Shown piece after piece: positions 34,453 to 43,462 of a stretch of DNA of 64,000 nt. The position numbers and the translations under genes were made by a program. Position 1 is the first letter of the stretch; each line of letters starts with the position of its first letter. Below the pieces are notes generated by a model. That model made no database searches. It saw nothing but the letters and a program-made list of their open reading frames with translations, and was not told where the DNA came from. This DNA comes from Actinopolymorpha sp. NPDC004070 (lineage in GTDB: Bacteria > Actinomycetota > Actinomycetes > Propionibacteriales > Actinopolymorphaceae): the NCBI RefSeq assembly GCF_040610475.1, contig NZ_JBEXMJ010000001.1, forward strand, positions 723,671-787,670, given 5' to 3'.

Positions 34453-34841
34453 TGGTCGTCGCCGCCGGACCACATCGCCGGGCGAAGCTCGACATGACTG
34501 CCCGGTCCGGCGAAGTGGGCGGCGATCTCCTCGGCTCGCTGCCGGGTTGCGCAGTCGATCAGGAAGAAGCCGGCCAGTTGCTCCTTCGTCTCGGCGTACG
34601 GGCCGTCGGTGGCCAGGTTGCCCTCGGGGCTCCACCGGTACACCGTGGAGGACGCGGGATCGGCGAGCGCCTCGGCGGTGACCAGCTCGCCGGAGGCGGA
34701 GATCTCCTCCAGCAACGCGTCGAACGCGCTGTCGCCCTGCGCGTGCTGCTCTTCGGAGAGCGCGCGCCCCTCGGCGGTGTAGCGCGAGGTCGGGTGGCCC
34801 CACGGGTCAGGGTTGGAGTGGATCAGGATGACGTACTTCAT
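34449..34841 (-). CDS. DGPF/YCII-related protein, ECF42 partner
   Basis: A 130-residue ferredoxin-like fold protein: MKYVILIHSNPDPWG, ATDGPYAETKEQLAGFFLID (the DGP(F/Y)-type motif) and a charged C-terminus. DGPF proteins are conserved neighbours of ECF42 sigma factors and are thought to tune their activity. ATG 34841 follows GAGGA. Its stop overlaps the sigma gene start by 4 bp, so the two are cotranslated. Reaction, if any, is unknown. Confidence 0.9.
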   Translation of the reverse strand: MKYVILIHSNPDPWGHPTSRYTAEGRALSEEQHAQGDSAFDALLEEISASGELVTAEALADPASSTVYRWSPEGNLATDGPYAETKEQLAGFFLIDCATRQRAEEIAAHFAGPGSHVELRPAMWSGGDDQ

Positions 34842-35081
34842 CGGAAAGTCCTCGTTTCGGGCTCTGCGCCGTCGTAGGGAGATTCTGCGATGCGGGCGGA
34901 TGCGGTGGTGCCGCACCCCTGCCTGCTGACGGGAACGTCGGAGCCGGGGACGTGTTCTCGACACCCCGGGATCAGCTCGAGGAAAAAGTTCGGCGCACTG
35001 TGTCGAGGCGGCCGGCACGGCTCCGACGTCTCGGGCAGCACGGACATCCCGTCCGGTTCCCCTCGTACACAGGAGAAGACG

Positions 35082-35597
35082 ATGACCACTCACCTGTCCG
35101 TCACGACCACCGACACGCTGTTGCAGTACTTGGCCGCGCAGCAGCGCCGGATCCTGGGCATCCTCGAAGGACTGTCCGACGACGCCCTCCGCAGGCCGGT
35201 CCTGCCGTCGGGCTGGACCTGCGCCGGCATGGTCCACCACCTGATGGTGGGGACGCGGTTCTGGTTCGTCGAGGTGATGACCGGCGTACGCGTCGAGCCG
35301 GGCGTCGACGACGACTTCCACGTACCCGCGTCGGTTCCCGCGGTGAGCGTCCTCGACGCGTACCGGCAGGTGACCGCGCAGGCCACCGCGGCTGTCCGTG
35401 AGCTGCCGCTGGACACCCCGCCCGCGTGGTGGCCCGAGGGTGTGTTCGGCGACTGGCGCATGGACAACTTCCTCGAGGTGCTGCAGCACGTCCTGGTCGA
35501 GACGGCCTGTCACGCCGGGCACCTGGACGCCGCGCGCGAACTCCTCGACGGTCGTACGTGGGACTGGGAGCACGGCCGGCTCGCCGATCCGCGGTGA
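35082..35597 (+). CDS. DinB/DUF664-family protein
   Basis: A 171-residue four-helix-bundle protein of the DinB/maleylpyruvate isomerase-like group. Possible metal histidines lie in MVHHLMVGTRFW and HVLVETACHAGHLDAAREL; family members use three His to bind a divalent metal and often act in thiol transfer (bacillithiol or mycothiol S-transferases). Mycothiol would be the thiol in actinobacteria; this is inference. ATG 35082 follows AGGAGAAG. Confidence 0.82.
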   Translation: MTTHLSVTTTDTLLQYLAAQQRRILGILEGLSDDALRRPVLPSGWTCAGMVHHLMVGTRFWFVEVMTGVRVEPGVDDDFHVPASVPAVSVLDAYRQVTAQATAAVRELPLDTPPAWWPEGVFGDWRMDNFLEVLQHVLVETACHAGHLDAARELLDGRTWDWEHGRLADPR

Positions 35598-35743
35598 GCC
35601 TCCTCCGACTGTCAGGCTCTCCTTGCGCCCTGCTTTTGCACGGTCCCGCTGCTGTCAATCGTTAATTGACAGTGGCCGGTCTGGTCGTTCGTCGTCTCGC
35701 GGCGGGATCCGGTGGCTCGGTCCGCCCGCGAGACGTGAACGGC

Positions 35744-35863
35744 TCACATGCTGACGCTGCCGGCGTAGTACCAGGCGCCGTAGAAGAGGAGGCAGACGAG
35801 AAGTACGAGGAGGATGACGCTCGCCCAGGCCCGGGCAGTGGAGTGGCGCCCCGTCGTACTCAT
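35744..35863 (-). CDS. 39-residue single-span membrane peptide
   Basis: MSTTGRHSTARAW, then a strong hydrophobic span (SVILLVLLVCLLFYGAWYY) and a short outward end. Tiny single-span proteins of this kind are common but often unannotated. No family recognised and no clear ribosome site. Confidence 0.5.
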   Translation of the reverse strand: MSTTGRHSTARAWASVILLVLLVCLLFYGAWYYAGSVSM

Positions 35864-35883
35864 GGCGGTGAGTATGACCTGCG

Positions 35884-36549
35884 TCACATGTCCGTGGGAA
35901 GGGCGCGCCGGTCGACCGGGCCAGGGCGAAGGCCGGAAGCGGACTCGGCGTCCCGCCGCAGGACATCCGGCGCCGCGCACATCGCGCGTCCCTTCCGCGC
36001 CGCCTCGTCGTCGGCCTCGGTCCACTCACCGTCGGGCAGGCCGAGCCACTGGCGCAGGCCCCGGCCGTAGGCGGCGAGCATCCTGGCGTGCAGTCGCCCG
36101 CGAGCCATGGCGTGCAGCATCAGGTCGACGGTGTCGTCGACGCGGGCGGCCGGGACGGGTTCGAGATGACCGGTGCCGATGCCGGCGTAGAGGACCTGGG
36201 CGATGCGGTGGCGAGTGAGCATGCGGGGAGATGCGTAGTGGCGCGATCGGTACAGCCGGTCCTGCACGTCCTCCCGGGTCTCGGCGGGGTGGGCGGCGAG
36301 GATGGTGTCCGCGCCGTCGGCGCGTTCACCGCGGCGCACACGGTCCGGCCCGTCGAGCATGGGCGCCAGCAGCTTGTCGTCGACGGGTGCGCGCCAGGTG
36401 CCGTCCCCTGAGTAGATCCCGCCGTATGCCGTCTGGCGTACATGCGTGTGGATGGCGTCGACCGCATCCTCCAGTTGCTGGCGCCGCTGCCCGGTGGGTA
36501 CTTCGTACCCGTCGACCGCCTGTTTGTTGTATCTCCGCTGCTGCCCCAC
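35884..36549 (-). CDS. Uncharacterised 221-residue protein
   Basis: I do not recognise the family. The protein is soluble and charged, with VPTGQRRQQLEDAVDAIHTHVRQ near the start, DRLYRSRHYASPRMLTRHRIAQVLYAGI in the middle and RMLAAYGRGLRQWLGLPDGEWTEADDEAARKG near the end. The middle has a basic, His/Arg-rich stretch. GTG 36549 begins VGQQRRYNK without a ribosome site. The reading frame has normal codon use throughout and is not a shadow of a better gene. Confidence 0.6.
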   Translation of the reverse strand: MGQQRRYNKQAVDGYEVPTGQRRQQLEDAVDAIHTHVRQTAYGGIYSGDGTWRAPVDDKLLAPMLDGPDRVRRGERADGADTILAAHPAETREDVQDRLYRSRHYASPRMLTRHRIAQVLYAGIGTGHLEPVPAARVDDTVDLMLHAMARGRLHARMLAAYGRGLRQWLGLPDGEWTEADDEAARKGRAMCAAPDVLRRDAESASGLRPGPVDRRALPTDM

Positions 36550-36724
36550 GACTCGATCTTGGCTCGAACAGAGGTTCGATGCGACCGTCGGGGGCGGGGA
36601 GGGAGGACGCCGCCGCGGATCTCAGGCGGCAAGTGTCGACATCCGGCCACCGGCTCCGACGTTCGCCATGAGGTGCCCGAACAGCGGCGCCCGACGGCAG
36701 GAACGCACGAGGAGGACAAGAGAC

Positions 36725-37111
36725 ATGGGCATGCCGGTAGTGCACTTCGAGATCATCGGGGCCGCGCCCGCGACACTGCGCGACTACTACGCCGGACTGT
36801 TCGGCTGGGAGTTCAGCACCGGGGACGCGACCACGGAGAAGGTCTCCGAGCCGGGCAACTACCACTTCGTGGACGGCGCCGGCACCGGCGACGGAAACGG
36901 CATCAACGGCGGCGTCGGCGGTGGCCGGGACTTCGCACCCCGGGTGCTGTTCTACGTGGGTGTGCCCGACGTCGAGGACGCGCTGCGCAGGGCCGAGAGC
37001 CTGGGCGGCAAGAGACTGTTGGGTCCGGAGCCTGAGTCCGGAGGCTTCGCCGTGGGGCAGTTCAGCGACCCCGAGGGCAACATCGTCGGCGTGGCCGGGC
37101 CGCTGGGCTGA
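36725..37111 (+). CDS. VOC-family protein
   Basis: A 128-residue glyoxalase-fold protein (VOC): VVHFEIIGAAPATLRDYYAGLFGW, YVGVPDVEDALRRAESLGG and FAVGQFSDPEGNIVGVAG. This form resembles the short 'glyoxalase/27 kDa antigen-like' group. ATG 36725 follows AGGAGGACAAG; a second Met is two codons on. Substrate unknown. Confidence 0.85.
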   Translation: MGMPVVHFEIIGAAPATLRDYYAGLFGWEFSTGDATTEKVSEPGNYHFVDGAGTGDGNGINGGVGGGRDFAPRVLFYVGVPDVEDALRRAESLGGKRLLGPEPESGGFAVGQFSDPEGNIVGVAGPLG

Positions 37112-37284
37112 CGTCGAATCCGAGGCACACGTGTGTCGCGGCAATTCGGTGGAGGCGACCGCGCACATCCACAACGGGCACAAAGTACGCCCGCGCGTAC
37201 GTCACTGTCCCAGGTCAGTCGGCACATCGGCTGGGGCGAGGTTCTCGGGGTCCCCCTGCTGGCGCTTCCGCCGGACTGCCGAGT

Positions 37285-38283
37285 TCAGCCATCCGCATCG
37301 TTGTCGAGGTCTGTCGGAACGTCCACTGGACGCAACTCCGCTCGAATCCGCAGCATGCGAACGGCGTGGCGCCAGCGCCGTCCCGCGTCGGTGGCGGTGT
37401 CGGCGTGGATCTCCACCACGACCAGCGGGACGACCTGCACGTAGTCGGTCGGAGCGGATCGCCAGGTCACGGTGAGCCGTGCCGGCCAGGGGTGGGCGTC
37501 GTTCGGGACGGCCAGCTGCGGGGCGACAGCGCCGGCCTGGGCGTCGGTCAGCCGGGTCGTCCGCCCGGCGTAGTGGAGTACACCGGAGTCGGAGGCGTAC
37601 CGTCCCAGCAGCAATGTCTCCGGGCGCCGCAGGCTGCCGGTCACCCCGCCGACTATGGCCTCGGTGGTCTGCCGGGCCTTGTACTTCAGCCACTCCCGCG
37701 CGCCCGGCACGTAGAGGCCGTCCGCGGGCTTGATCACCAGCCCTTCGACCCCGGCGACGGCCATCGTGTCGAACCATTCCTGCGCGACGGCCGGGTCGGA
37801 CGTGTGCATCGCGAGTGTGAGCGGCGACCTGGCCGGAACCCGCCCGAACAGCCGCTCCAGAACTGTACGGCGCTCCCAGAGCGGGCGACGGCGAAGATCA
37901 CCGTCCCGGGCCGTTTCCAGTACGTCGAACACCACCAGATGGCACGCCTGTGCTGTGGCGAGCCCGGCGGCCTGACGGCGTCCGGCGTAGCGGTGCTGAA
38001 GTGCCGCGAAGTCGAGCCGGCCCTCGCGCCAGCAGACGATCTCCCCGTCCACGACGGTTCCGGCGGGCAGGTGGGCGTACAACGCGCCGACGAGCTCCGG
38101 GAACGCCCGGCCCAGGGGAGTGCCGCGGCGGGAATGGACCGACACCGACGAGTCGTCCCCAATTGTGGCCAGCGCACGGTACCCGTCGAACTTCGGTTCG
38201 TAACGCCATCCGCCTGGCCGTGGTGGAGGTAACCGCTCGATGCTCTTGGCGAGCATGGGCTCGATCGGCCCGGTGGTACGCAC
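37285..38283 (-). CDS. ATP-dependent DNA ligase (LigC-type)
   Basis: Seals DNA nicks via an AMP-lysine intermediate. The 332-residue protein has the nucleotidyltransferase domain (about 1-210) with the adenylation motif EPKFDGYRAL, motif III-like LVVFDVLE, motif IV GVEGLVIKPADG and motif V EWLKYKAR, then an OB-fold domain. It lacks primase and nuclease domains, so it is LigC-like rather than LigD. Such ligases assist base-excision or end repair in mycobacteria. GTG 38283; no ribosome site is obvious, and no Ku gene is near. Confidence 0.92.
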   Translation of the reverse strand: MRTTGPIEPMLAKSIERLPPPRPGGWRYEPKFDGYRALATIGDDSSVSVHSRRGTPLGRAFPELVGALYAHLPAGTVVDGEIVCWREGRLDFAALQHRYAGRRQAAGLATAQACHLVVFDVLETARDGDLRRRPLWERRTVLERLFGRVPARSPLTLAMHTSDPAVAQEWFDTMAVAGVEGLVIKPADGLYVPGAREWLKYKARQTTEAIVGGVTGSLRRPETLLLGRYASDSGVLHYAGRTTRLTDAQAGAVAPQLAVPNDAHPWPARLTVTWRSAPTDYVQVVPLVVVEIHADTATDAGRRWRHAVRMLRIRAELRPVDVPTDLDNDADG

Positions 38284-38431
38284 GACGGGGACCTCGGGTG
38301 ATGCCTGGCTTCGATCCCACGCTACGAGCCCACGTGTCGATCAGCGGCGCGGGTGCCACGGGACGACCAGCGCAGCTGGTGACGGGCCCACGCGAGATAG
38401 CGTGGAAGGAGCCCAGCCTTCGGGGGAATCC

Positions 38432-39574
38432 ATGCCGAAGCGGACAGATCTGCTGGTCATCGGTGCAGGGCCCTACGCCTACTCGGCTGCCGCCCATGCG
38501 CGCTTCAACGGAATCGAAACTCACATCGTCGGCCGTTCGATGGCGTTCTGGCAGGACCAGATGCCGGACGAGATGTTCCTGCGGTCGGGTCCCGACTGGC
38601 ACCTCGACGCGGACGGAAACTACACCTTCGAGGCCTTCTTCGAGGACCGGAAGATGCGGCCCGAGGACTTCGACCCGATACCGATCGCCGTCTTCATCGG
38701 ATACGCCGAGTGGTTCCGCCAGCGCACGTCGCTCGAAGTCGACGAACGGCTGGCCACCGACCTCACCAAACCGAACGGAGCCTTCGTCGCGACCCTCGAC
38801 GACGGCTCGACGATTTCGGCGGAGAAGGTCGTAGCCGTCCCGGGCGTCTCCTACTTCGCCCACTTCCCGCAGTGGCACACGAAGGTGCCGCCGGAGCTCC
38901 GATCACACACGAGCGAGCTTGTCAGCTTCGACAGTCTCGCCGGTGCCCGCGTCGTCATCATCGGTGGGCGGCAGAGCGCGTACGAGTGGGCGGCGTTGCT
39001 GGCAGACCACGGGGCCGAGCAGGTGCACGTCGTACATCGGCATCCCACTCCTCAGTTCGCCAAGGTCAGTTGGGCCTTTGTGAACCCGTATATCGAGCAA
39101 ACGCTGGCGCAACGAGGATGGTGGCGGCGGCTGCCCGCGGAGGAACGACAGCGGATCAGCGGCGAATTCTGGCGGGTGGGCCGCCTCACCCTCGAGCCCT
39201 GGCTGGTCCCACGACTGGCCACGGGCGCCGTCACGAGCCATCCCAACTCCGCGGTTGTCGACCTGACACCCGAGGATCAAGCTGTACGACTGCGGCTCTC
39301 GGACCAGACGACGCTGACGGCCGACCATGTGATCTTCGCCTGCGGCTACAAAGCGGACCTCTCCCGGATTCCCTACCTTCGCAGCGTCTCGGACCAGGTG
39401 AGCACCACCGACGGCTTCCCCGACCTGACCGAAGGTTTCGAGACATCGTTGCCGGGCCTGCACGTGATCGGGTTCGCCTCGACCCGTGACTTCGGACCCT
39501 TCTACGGATTCACCAAGGGCTGCCCGTCGTCCGCGCGTATTGCGGTGGACGAACTGATGCGCCGCACCGCCTGA
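38432..39574 (+). CDS. FAD/NAD(P)-dependent monooxygenase-like flavoprotein
   Basis: A 380-residue two-dinucleotide-fold flavoprotein. The FAD site is LLVIGAGPYAYSAAAHA; the NADP site is VVIIGGRQSAYEWAALL; a late strand is ADHVIFACGYKADLSRIPYL. It resembles the N-hydroxylating/flavin monooxygenase group (IucD/SidA-like or putative FAD-dependent oxidoreductase). No siderophore genes are near. ATG 38432 follows GGGGGAAT. A hairpin follows 70 bp downstream. Confidence 0.85.
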   Translation: MPKRTDLLVIGAGPYAYSAAAHARFNGIETHIVGRSMAFWQDQMPDEMFLRSGPDWHLDADGNYTFEAFFEDRKMRPEDFDPIPIAVFIGYAEWFRQRTSLEVDERLATDLTKPNGAFVATLDDGSTISAEKVVAVPGVSYFAHFPQWHTKVPPELRSHTSELVSFDSLAGARVVIIGGRQSAYEWAALLADHGAEQVHVVHRHPTPQFAKVSWAFVNPYIEQTLAQRGWWRRLPAEERQRISGEFWRVGRLTLEPWLVPRLATGAVTSHPNSAVVDLTPEDQAVRLRLSDQTTLTADHVIFACGYKADLSRIPYLRSVSDQVSTTDGFPDLTEGFETSLPGLHVIGFASTRDFGPFYGFTKGCPSSARIAVDELMRRTA

Positions 39575-39643
39575 CCGGCCAGGGAGTACGGACCGTCTGG
39601 GCCCGGTTCGGCCAGTCCGGGATCACATTGGCCCCGGGAAAGT

Positions 39644-39680
39644 AGAGGGCCCTCCCCGCTGTGGGGCGGAAAGGGCCTCT
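39644..39680. terminator. Hairpin between the flavoprotein gene and tRNA-Lys
   Basis: AGAGGGCCCTCCCC and GGGG...AAGGGCCTCT form a long imperfect stem. It can terminate the upstream gene on the plus strand and the tRNA on the minus strand. Confidence 0.6.
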
Positions 39681-39699
39681 GACCTGCTGTTTCCTGCTG

Positions 39700-39762
<63 letters not shown>

Positions 39763-39772
<10 letters not shown>

Positions 39773-41385
39773 GTGGCATCGGAGATGTTAGCAGTGTGGG
39801 TCTTGGCGGGCGAATTGCGGGTTCGGTCCCAGCGCTGCAGGACCGCCTGGGCGGCGTTGTGGCCGCCGATCCCGCTGACCGCGCCGCCACGCCGCGCGCC
39901 GCTGCCGCAGACCAGGAGATTCGGTACGTCCGTCTCGACTCCCCACGTACCTTCCTCCTCGGCCGTTTCCGCCCACGGCCAGGCGAGGTCCCCGTGGAAG
40001 ATGTGCCCGCCCGGCATGCCGACCGATGCCTCGACGTCCAGCGGCGTCTTCGCCTCCACGCAGGGACGTCCGTCCCGGTCGGTGGCCAGGCAGTCCTCGA
40101 TCGGCTCGGCGAGGTGGGCGTTCAGGCCGGCCAGGTAGGCGGCCGCGGCCTCGTCCCGTAGCGCGGCGTGCTCCGCCTCGCTACCGCCGAACAGCCGGGC
40201 CGGCGCGTGCAGGCCGAACAGCGTGAGCGTGTGCCAGCCCCGCCCGGCGAGCTCGGGCGCCAGGATCGTCGGGTCGGTGAGGGTGTGGCAGTAGATCTCA
40301 CCCGGCGGGCGGGTGGGCAGCCGGCCGCCGGCGGCCTCGTCGTACGCCTGCTGCAGTTCGGCGTACCCCTCGTCGATGTGGAACGTCCCGGCGTACGCCT
40401 GCCGCGGGTCGGCGCCCGAGCGCAGCCTCGGCAGCCGGGTGAGCAGCAGGTTGAGCTTGAGCTGGGCGCCCTCGGGCACCTCGGCGGGCGTACGCCCGCG
40501 CAGCCGGTCCAGTGTGGCGGGCGCGCACCCGGCCAGGACGTACGAGGCGGCGACGGCCTTCTCGCCGCCGTCGCGGTCGGTGAAGCTCACCCGCGCCGCC
40601 GTGCCGTCGGCCTCGACGGAGTGGACCTCCGCACCGGTACGCAGCGTAGCGCCCGCCTGCCGGGCCGCCGACGCGAGCGCGCCGGACACCGCGCCCATCC
40701 CGCCCACCGGTACGCGCCACTCCCCGGTGCCGTTGCCGATCAGGTGGTAGAGGAAGCAGCGGTTCTGCCGCAGCGACTCGTCGTGCGCATGGGTGAACGT
40801 CCCGATCACGCCGTCGGTGAGGACGACACCGCGTACGAGATCGTCGGCGAAGGTCTGCTCGACGACCTCACCGAGCGGGCGGTTCACGAACCGGTCCCAC
40901 GCCTGCGCTCCGAGCCGGTCCCGCACCTCGGCGGCCGGCCGCAGCGGCTCCAGCAGCGTCGGGGCCAACGCCTCGGCCACGTCCTCCAGCTCGCCGTAGA
41001 ACGCCCGCCACGCGGCGTACTCCCGGTCCGACCGGGTGAGCGACCGGAACGACTCCTCGGTCGCCGGTCCGGGCTCACGCTCCACCAGCAGGCCGGTGGG
41101 GGTGCCGTCGCGGACCACCGGGGTGTACGACGCGACCGGGCGCGACCGTAGGTCGAGCCGCAGGTCCAGGTCGGCGACGATCCGGTCGGGGAGCAGGCTC
41201 ACGAGGTAGGAGTACCTCGACAGCCGGGCGTCCTGGCCTGCGAACGGCCGCTCGCTCACCGCGGCGCCGCCGACGTGGTCCAGCCGCTCCAGGACGATCA
41301 CCGACAGTCCGGCGCGGGCGAGGTAGGCCGCCGCGACCAGGGCGTTGTGGCCGCCTCCGACGACGGCGACGTCGTACGAGTCCAT
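39763..41385 (-). CDS. Phytoene-desaturase-like NAD(P)/FAD oxidoreductase
   Basis: A 540-residue flavoprotein of the phytoene dehydrogenase/pyridine nucleotide-disulfide oxidoreductase-like (PDH) group. The N-terminal Rossmann FAD motif is VAVVGGGHNALVAAAYLARAG; the C-terminal FAD-closing motif is GVETDVPNLLVCGSGARRGGAVSGIGGHNAAQAV. No carotenoid genes are near, so substrate is unknown. A second member is at 57640. ATG 41385 has TAGTCT 7 nt upstream and no ribosome site. The stop TAG is inside the downstream tRNA-Lys gene at its positions 8-10. Confidence 0.86.
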
Positions 41386-41392
41386 GCCCGGA

Positions 41393-41398
41393 AGACTA
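41393..41398 (-). promoter_or_regulatory. Candidate -10 (TAGTCT) for the oxidoreductase gene
   Basis: On the minus strand TAGTCT ends 7 nt before ATG 41385, consistent with a leaderless transcript. Confidence 0.45.
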
Positions 41399-41405
41399 GG
41401 CGGTG

Positions 41406-42044
41406 TCAGGAAACGATCTTGACCGCGCTGCCGAACCCGGTGCCCATGGTGAACTGCAGGGTGATGTGCAGCAGGCCCAGCCCCTCCAGCTGGCGAGCCC
41501 GGTGCAGCGGACCGACGTCCAGCGGCCGCATGTCGCCCATCTCGACCAGGCGGGCGATCGTCGCCTTGGCGTCGGCGTCGTCCCCGGCGATCAGTACGTC
41601 CAGCGGCATGCCGCCGGCCCGGCCGGTCAGCAGCGTGCCGGCGAACGTGGTGTTGAACGCCTTGATCACCTTCGTGCCCTCAGGGGCGAGCTTCGCGATC
41701 TCCTCCGCGGCCGAGGTGCCCGGCGGCACACTCAGTCCGTCGTAGGCGGCGTTCACGGGGTTGGTGACGTCGACGAGGATCCGCCCGGGAAGCTGGTCGG
41801 CGTAGGTCCGGACCATCCGGGCGGCCCCGACGTACGGAACGGCGAGGATCACCACGTCACCCATCAGCTTGTCACCGACGGCTCCGGCGGAGGCGCGGCC
41901 GTCGCTGGCGCTGCGGAGCTCGTCGACCAGGGTGGCCGCGTGTCCGGCGTCCCGGTCCAGGATGTGCACCTCGTGGGCGCCCGCGAGGAGCCTGGTGGCG
42001 ATACCGCGGCTCATGGTGCCCGCGCCGAGGATGGTGACCTGCAC
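41406..42044 (-). CDS. NADPH:F420 oxidoreductase-like dinucleotide-binding protein
   Basis: A 212-residue protein with the N-terminal Rossmann motif VTILGAGTMSRGIATRLLAG, the VVILAVPYVGAARMV strand and VDVTNPVN loop, then KVIKAFNTTFAGTLL. This set matches F420-dependent NADP reductases (NADP_F420 family), which move hydride between F420H2 and NADP. F420 use is common in actinobacteria, but short homologues may use other cofactors. GTG 42044 follows GGGAGGCG. Confidence 0.85.
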   Translation of the reverse strand: MQVTILGAGTMSRGIATRLLAGAHEVHILDRDAGHAATLVDELRSASDGRASAGAVGDKLMGDVVILAVPYVGAARMVRTYADQLPGRILVDVTNPVNAAYDGLSVPPGTSAAEEIAKLAPEGTKVIKAFNTTFAGTLLTGRAGGMPLDVLIAGDDADAKATIARLVEMGDMRPLDVGPLHRARQLEGLGLLHITLQFTMGTGFGSAVKIVS

Positions 42045-42207
42045 TGTGCGCCTCCCGTCCGGCTGAGCTGGCTGCGCCCTCGCCGTACGGATACCCCGCC
42101 CGCCGTCCCCCAGAACGGCCGAGCCCACAACGCCGGCTAGCGATGGGAAATGACCGAGTGAGCCGCGGCCCGCGCGGCCTTGCCTCTTCGATTGCGGTTG
42201 CCGCACG

Positions 42208-42235
42208 ACCCGGCTAGATACACCTCTAGCCGGGT
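42208..42235. promoter_or_regulatory. Perfect 11-bp inverted repeat ahead of hicAB
   Basis: ACCCGGCTAGA and TCTAGCCGGGT flank a 6-nt loop, 34 bp before hicA. As DNA it is a good dyad operator for the HicB HTH; as RNA it would form a stable hairpin followed by TTACC. Autoregulation by the toxin-antitoxin complex is the more likely role. Confidence 0.5.
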
Positions 42236-42269
42236 TTACCTGTCGATCAAGGGGGATAGAGATACCCTC

Positions 42270-42479
42270 ATGCCGAAGGGGATGAAGCTCCGTGACCTCG
42301 AGCGGGCCATGCGCAAACAGGACTGTGAGATCGTCCCGAGCCGTGGACCGCACACCAAGTGGGTCTGCCCGTGCGGCCGGCACACCGCCAACATCCCCCG
42401 CCACATCGAGGTCAGCCCCGGAGTCGTCGGAGACACCATCAAGCGGATGACCTGCCTACCGGAGGGGTGGCTGCAGTGA
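42270..42479 (+). CDS. hicA: HicA-type mRNA interferase toxin
   Basis: A 69-residue toxin of the HicA dsRBD-like fold: KLRDLERAMRKQDCEIVPSRG, catalytic His in GPHTKWVCP and RHIEVSPGVVGDTIKRM. HicA cleaves mRNA until neutralised by HicB. The CPCG stretch adds two cysteines beyond the usual motif. ATG 42270 fits the family length; its stop overlaps the hicB GTG (GTGA). No other mobile-element gene is adjacent. Confidence 0.85.
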   Translation: MPKGMKLRDLERAMRKQDCEIVPSRGPHTKWVCPCGRHTANIPRHIEVSPGVVGDTIKRMTCLPEGWLQ

Positions 42480-42871
42480 CGACATACAACGTACGCGCCG
42501 TGCGGTGGGAGCGCGGCTGGGAATTGCACATCGAAGGCGTGGGGGTCACACAGTCTCACGGACTCGGAGACGCCGAAGGCATGGTTCGCGACTACCTCCA
42601 CCTGGAGTACGGGCAGCAGGTCGCCGACAGCGCCAACATCGTCATCGCCCCCGAAGTGAGCGACGACCTGGACAAGGAAACGGCCGACGTTCGGCGGCGA
42701 GCCGAGGACCTTCGCCGGGCGGGCCGCGAACTGGCCAGCGCGTCGCGGATTCTGGTCCGCAGGCTCAAAAGATTAGGGCTGACGGGTACAGACATTGCCA
42801 AGATCCTTGACGTGTCTCCCCAGCGGGTGTCGCAACTGCTCCGCGACCAGCCCGATCGCAAGGCGTCCTGA
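42476..42871 (+). CDS. hicB: HicB-type antitoxin with C-terminal HTH
   Basis: A 131-residue antitoxin. The N-terminal half (YNVRAVRWERGWELHIEGVGVTQS, GDAEGMVRDYLH) is the partial RNase H-like HicB domain that covers the toxin; a charged helix follows, then an HTH (LVRRLKRLGLTGTDIAKILDVSPQRVSQLL) for operator binding. GTG 42476 is coupled to hicA. A short GC stem (42863-42881) spans its stop. HicB members with an HTH repress their own operon. Confidence 0.82.
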   Translation: MTTYNVRAVRWERGWELHIEGVGVTQSHGLGDAEGMVRDYLHLEYGQQVADSANIVIAPEVSDDLDKETADVRRRAEDLRRAGRELASASRILVRRLKRLGLTGTDIAKILDVSPQRVSQLLRDQPDRKAS

Positions 42872-43198
42872 CGCGGGACGCAGGGCAGCCGCTCAGTTGT
42901 TCAGGCGCGCTCCGGCGGAACAGGTCCCCTGGCCGGGCAGCCGGACGGGGCGTGATCGCCCGAGCAGGCGTTCACGCCCGTCCGCTTGGTGAGGGCCGGC
43001 TCACCGGCTGCGGGCAAAGGCTCGCATCAGACGACGGCGCTGGTGGCGGTCCCACGCCTGCCGGAAGAGGCCGGGGACCCGGTGGTGGTGATGGTGGTGA
43101 AGCATTCTGCGCCCCCTTCGTTCCGGGGTATTCATAGCCGCCACCAGTCATCAGGACGTGAAAGTCCAGGTCAGGTGCCGCAGACGCAGGAACGAGAG
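42872..43198. other. 327-bp spacer
   Basis: Between hicB and the tRNA-His terminator. No credible reading frame; the composition is ordinary, with a few G/T-rich runs. Confidence 0.4.
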
Positions 43199-43234
43199 AG
43201 GGCCGCTGCCCGCGCGAGGCGGGGCAGCGGCCCT
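43199..43234. terminator. Perfect 13-bp hairpin next to tRNA-His
   Basis: AGGGCCGCTGCCC and GGGCAGCGGCCCT with a 10-nt loop, 7 bp beyond the 3' end of the tRNA. Probably its terminator. Confidence 0.75.
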
Positions 43235-43241
43235 ACGAGGA

Positions 43242-43318
43242 TGGGGTGAGTGACGGGACTTGAACCCGCGACACCTGGGATCACAACCCAGTGCTCTACC
43301 AGCTGAGCTACACCCACC
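43242..43318 (-). tRNA. tRNA-His (anticodon GTG)
   Basis: Acceptor GTGGGTG pairs with CACTCAC (one G-T), anticodon loop TTGTGAT within CTGGG/CCCAG, T loop TTCAAGT. The His-specific extra G(-1) (43318) faces C73 (43245), and CCA is encoded at 43242-43244. Confidence 0.96.
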
Positions 43319-43426
43319 ACGCCACAGGGAGACTATCCGGACGGAGTGGTCCCCCTACGAACGACAGCCGCGAATTCCTCCGCGGCGCCACGAGTATAGC
43401 GATCCGGTCAGCGGGCCCTGCACCGA

Positions 43427-43462
43427 GATCCGGTCACCGATCAGGTCACCGATCAGGACACC
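43427..43462. repeat. Three 12-bp units covering the orn stop codon
   Basis: GATCCGGTCACC, GATCAGGTCACC and GATCAGGACACC. On the minus strand the last unit supplies the end of orn and its TGA. Confidence 0.8.
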
